Source: Candidatus Pullichristensenella stercoripullorum (lineage in GTDB: Bacteria > Bacillota > Clostridia > Christensenellales > Aristaeellaceae). Taken from it: a stretch of 9,222 nt of DNA. Below are positions 7,801 through 9,222 of the stretch, piece by piece; the stretch's first letter is position 1, and each line of letters begins with the position of its first letter. A program made the translations under genes and the position numbers. The notes below the pieces were generated by a model. That model worked only from the letters and a program-made list of their open reading frames with translations, searched no databases and was not told the origin of the DNA. The stretch is from assembly GCA_018712885.1 (NCBI GenBank), contig DVGE01000172.1:1-9222 (forward strand), read 5' to 3'.

Positions 7801-8410
7801 GCTCCACGCGCGTTTCCAGTTCGGAAAGGATGTCCTCGACGCGGGTGAGGTTCTGCCGCGTGTTCTCCATGCGGCGCTGGGCGTCCAGTTTGCGGGCCTT
7901 GTACTTGACGATGCCCGCGGCCTCCTCAAAGACCTTGCGCCGGTCTTCCGAGCGCACGGAGAGGATGTCGTCGATGCGGCCCTGACCGATGAGGGAATAG
8001 CCCTCCTTGCCGATGCCCGTATCGCGGAAAAGGTCCACGATGTCGCGCAGGCGGCAGGGGGCGCCGTTGAGCTTGTATTCGCCCTCGCCGCTGCGGTAGA
8101 CGCGGCGGGAGACTTCGACTTCGGTAAAGTCCACCGGCAGCGCCTTGTCCTCGTTGTCGAACGTCAGCGTCACTTCGCAAAACGCCAGACGGCGGCGCTT
8201 CTCCGTGCCGTTGAAGATGACGTCCTCCATCTTGGCGCCGCGCAGCGTCTTTGCGCTCTGCTCGCCCAGCACCCAGCGCACCGCATCCGCGATGTTGGAC
8301 TTGCCGCAGCCGTTCGGGCCGACAACGCCGGTGATGCCGTCTTCAAATGTCACCTCCACGCGGTCCGCAAAGGACTTGAACCCGTGGAGCACCAGTTTCT
8401 TTAGCCGCAA
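4850..8410 (-). CDS. smc: Chromosome partition / condensin protein SMC
   Basis: This 1186-residue ATPase works as a dimer with ScpA and ScpB to compact and segregate the chromosome. The N-terminal head has GPNGCGKSN (Walker A, 31-39) and IGQGRIDDIL (Q-loop, 141-150). A long coiled coil follows (about 170-495), then a hinge (about 500-670) ending in the glycine-rich GGSMTGGS. The return coiled coil runs to about 1020. The C-terminal head has LSGGERALT (1093-1101) and CILDEIEAALDD (Walker B with D1121 and E1122, D-loop after). The frame is open upstream to 8512, but TTG at 8410 is chosen: it gives the canonical family start MRLKKLxLHGFKSF, a standard length, and has GGGAG 7 bases upstream. The upstream extension is rnc sequence in another frame. 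The gene overlaps rnc by 10 bases. Confidence 0.97.
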   Translation of the reverse strand: MRLKKLVLHGFKSFADRVEVTFEDGITGVVGPNGCGKSNIADAVRWVLGEQSAKTLRGAKMEDVIFNGTEKRRRLAFCEVTLTFDNEDKALPVDFTEVEVSRRVYRSGEGEYKLNGAPCRLRDIVDLFRDTGIGKEGYSLIGQGRIDDILSVRSEDRRKVFEEAAGIVKYKARKLDAQRRMENTRQNLTRVEDILSELETRVEPLKEQSETAREYLALRDELKLLDINVYLVRTERYQARLAELRETLESLSQAVAQAEEELKTVSAAREEGLVELDALEHEAAEQREVVQRWIRDVEAREGAVQVMRERILAGERERDRLLAERDAAREGGGGVKRHVEELREKIASETDAIVKLEAEQAAREAELARFEEELSALEEQAEAEKEQIIQSMNRLGDVRNQQARLETLRTALEGQLSSMDVDGQRAEAGARSLDEQLAAAQALVREESERKAHFERDVAASVEQVRASSEQSQKLSERVNALMGERQRADSRLKLLVEMQNDYEGYQHSVKQVLLYARKSGVSGVHGVVAELIEVPEKLERAIDMVLGGALQNIVVERDEDAKRMIEYLRNNRFGRATFLPIGSVRPRVLDAREREVLKLPGCLGVASELIRFDEKYRGVIDNLLGRTVVAENLEAGIRIQRAGRYAFRLVTLEGDVMHSGGSMTGGSVQSRVTNLLSRGREIEELRKRLGELDDEVIAARNELVRQEAERTRLKQERGELYDELHRQEVACARAEAQLKAVEDERAAHEESVSRVRAERERLEAQLEDVKRSLAAIEEHQQSAQESTEGRQERVRALMEDIYARRETGEKLRAETGDGRVHLATRQRGLEAARADHERLSRQAEDMAKLLTDSEAQLAVCQNALAENAAQLERDNAELTAGKAELDRVRGRFNETDGKRTEAQRRLQEQAEQIDALRARVDEHTDKRHRCELQLQRVETEFKQIEERIWEDYELTYALAEPFRQEDFRLGESEKRISAIRARIREMGVVNVSALDEYRQTVQRLEEMTSQRDDLQRAELDLQNIVEELERKMESQFKREFAILNQNFQRTFVQLFGGGRAELTLSDPNDALNCDIDVVAQPPGKKLQLLTLLSGGERALTAIAILFAMLDLKPTPFCILDEIEAALDDANIDNYADYLRAYSENTQFVVITHRKGTMERCNALYGVVMEEKGVSKLVSVSLNEAS

Positions 8411-9078
8411 TGGTCTGCTCCCAACTTTTGCAATGCGTTTTTCGCCGCCGCCTGCTGCGCGAGCTGCTTGCTCGCGCCCTCGCCCTCGCCGAGCATAGCC
8501 TCGCCTTCCCACACCTGATAGCGGAAAGTGGGCGCGTGCGCCGGGCCTTCACAGGAGACAAAGACATAGCGCGGCATTGCGCCCCGCTTCTGCATGGCCT
8601 CCTGCAGGCGCGATTTTTCATCCAGACAGTCGGACAGGGAGCGCATGTCCAGCAGCTCCCCCAGAGAGGCGAGGATCGCCCGACGCGCGGCTTCGAGGCC
8701 GCCGTCCAGATACACCGCCGCGAACACGGCCTCGGCCACGTCCGCGAGGATGGAGGGCTTTTCCCGCCCGCCCGTGCGCTCCTCGCCCACGGACAGGCGC
8801 ACAAGCCGCCCCAGCTCCAATCGCCGGGCGGCTTGAAACAGCGCCTCCTCGCGCACGGCGTGGGCGCGCATGCGCGTCAGCGTTCCCTCCGGCATGTCCG
8901 GCAGGGACTGATAAAGGTACTGGCTCACCACCAGTTCCAGCACCGCGTCGCCGAGAAATTCCAGCCTCTGGTAATGGGCGACATGGTGATCGCTCCCGAA
9001 GGAGGGGTGCGTGAGCGCCGTGGTCAAAAGCGTTCGGTCACGAAAGCGGTAGCCGAGCTTTTCCTGCAAGCGTTCCAC
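8401..9078 (-). CDS. rnc: Ribonuclease III
   Basis: This 225-residue enzyme cleaves double-stranded RNA in rRNA precursors, some mRNAs and antisense pairs. The endonuclease domain (about 1-148) carries the signature RLEFLGDAVLE (38-48) with catalytic Glu40 and Asp44, and the second pair Asp113 and Glu116 in SILADVAEAVFAAVYLDGG. A double-stranded RNA-binding domain (about 150-221) follows, with KSRLQEAMQKRG at its start and GEGEGASKQLAQQAAAKNAL at its end. The length is normal. The start is GTG: the frame is closed two codons upstream by the acpP TGA, and the MERLQEKLGYRF opening fits the family. No strong ribosome site is seen, so translation probably depends on ribosomes finishing acpP. The 3' end overlaps the smc start by 10 bases. 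Confidence 0.97.
   Translation of the reverse strand: MERLQEKLGYRFRDRTLLTTALTHPSFGSDHHVAHYQRLEFLGDAVLELVVSQYLYQSLPDMPEGTLTRMRAHAVREEALFQAARRLELGRLVRLSVGEERTGGREKPSILADVAEAVFAAVYLDGGLEAARRAILASLGELLDMRSLSDCLDEKSRLQEAMQKRGAMPRYVFVSCEGPAHAPTFRYQVWEGEAMLGEGEGASKQLAQQAAAKNALQKLGADHCG
8418..8422 (-). promoter_or_regulatory. Ribosome binding site fixing the TTG start of smc
   Basis: Read on the minus strand this is GGGAG, followed by 7 bases and then TTG at 8410-8408. It lies inside the last codons of rnc. It is the main nucleotide evidence for the TTG start over the in-frame candidates further upstream, whose added residues (Arg/Gly-rich) have no SMC character. Confidence 0.75.
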
Positions 9079-9081
9079 CGC

Positions 9082-9222
9082 TCATCCGACCCGCTTTTCG
9101 ATGTATTTGACGATGTCGTCCACGGTCTTGATCTGGCTGAGCATGTCGTCTTCGACGGTCATATCGTACTCGGCCTCAAGATCCATGATGAGCATCATCA
9201 TATTGGCGCTGTCCGCGCCGAG
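9082..9222 (-). CDS. acpP: Acyl carrier protein, C-terminal part (cut by window edge)
   Basis: The last 46 residues of an acyl carrier protein are present; the start lies beyond the window. The fragment begins LGADSAN, in which the serine is the expected 4'-phosphopantetheine site (GADS). It then continues through helix II, EAEYDMTVEDDM and the closing helix TVDDIVKYIEKRVG. The protein would carry acyl chains as thioesters through fatty acid and phospholipid synthesis. Position just upstream of rnc and smc is the normal place for the housekeeping acpP of Firmicutes, often preceded by plsX, fabD and fabG. Helix II is unusual: positions that are Asp38 and Glu41 in E. coli are Asn and Met here. 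A second, specialised carrier protein is the alternative. Confidence 0.9.
   Translation of the reverse strand, partial: LGADSANMMMLIMDLEAEYDMTVEDDMLSQIKTVDDIVKYIEKRVG

Noticed and set aside
3905..8404. Long plus-strand open frames opposite ftsY and smc (for example 3905-5077, 5624-7165 and 7397-8404)
   Set aside because: They lie antisense to well-recognised genes, have compositions dominated by Ala, Leu, Val, His and Gly typical of GC-rich shadow frames, and show no domain motif.
8411..8512. N-terminal extension of smc to an upstream start at 8512
   Set aside because: The added 34 residues are Arg/Gly-rich without SMC likeness, overlap rnc by over 100 bases, and the TTG at 8410 gives the canonical N-terminus with a ribosome site.

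Overview
The window is GC-rich and almost fully coding: eight genes in two convergent blocks, with no stretch over about 110 bases left without a gene. The order acpP-rnc-smc-ftsY on the minus strand is the classic Firmicutes arrangement. Together with the high GC, the LemA/TPM pair and the PTS-type sugar-phosphate dehydrogenases, it suggests a GC-rich member of the Clostridia, perhaps gut-associated. This is an inference from gene order and base composition. No taxonomic marker is present to prove it.

Plus strand, 25-1613: a small LemA-like membrane protein is followed 5 bases later by a TPM-domain (YgcG-type) protein. The latter has a signal peptide, a cysteine-rich segment before a transmembrane helix, and a long Pro/Arg then Gly/Ser/Arg tail with 8-residue repeats. 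LemA and TPM proteins commonly occur together, but their shared role is poorly known.

Plus strand, 1614-3883: a clear promoter (TTCACA, 17-base spacer, extended -10 TATAAT) with overlapping inverted repeats precedes a two-gene sugar-phosphate operon. The first gene is an SrlD-type sorbitol-6-phosphate 2-dehydrogenase and the second a SorE-type L-sorbose-1-phosphate reductase. Together they would convert L-sorbose 1-phosphate to D-glucitol 6-phosphate and then to fructose 6-phosphate. No transporter or regulator gene lies with them here. The operon ends in a strong intrinsic terminator.

Minus strand, 9222-3887 (read right to left): the 3' end of acpP (acyl carrier protein, cut by the window edge), rnc (RNase III, GTG start), smc (chromosome condensin, TTG start, 10-base overlap with rnc) and ftsY (SRP receptor GTPase), then its own hairpin terminator. 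The genes are spaced or overlapped by only a few bases, which points to one translationally coupled operon for lipid synthesis, RNA processing, chromosome organisation and membrane protein targeting.

I found no mobile element, CRISPR array, RNA gene or defence system, and no convincing unknown system. The points most worth a second look are the altered helix II of the acyl carrier protein, the operator candidates at the srlD promoter, the transporter-less srlD-sorE pair, and the cysteine cluster and repeat tail of the TPM protein.
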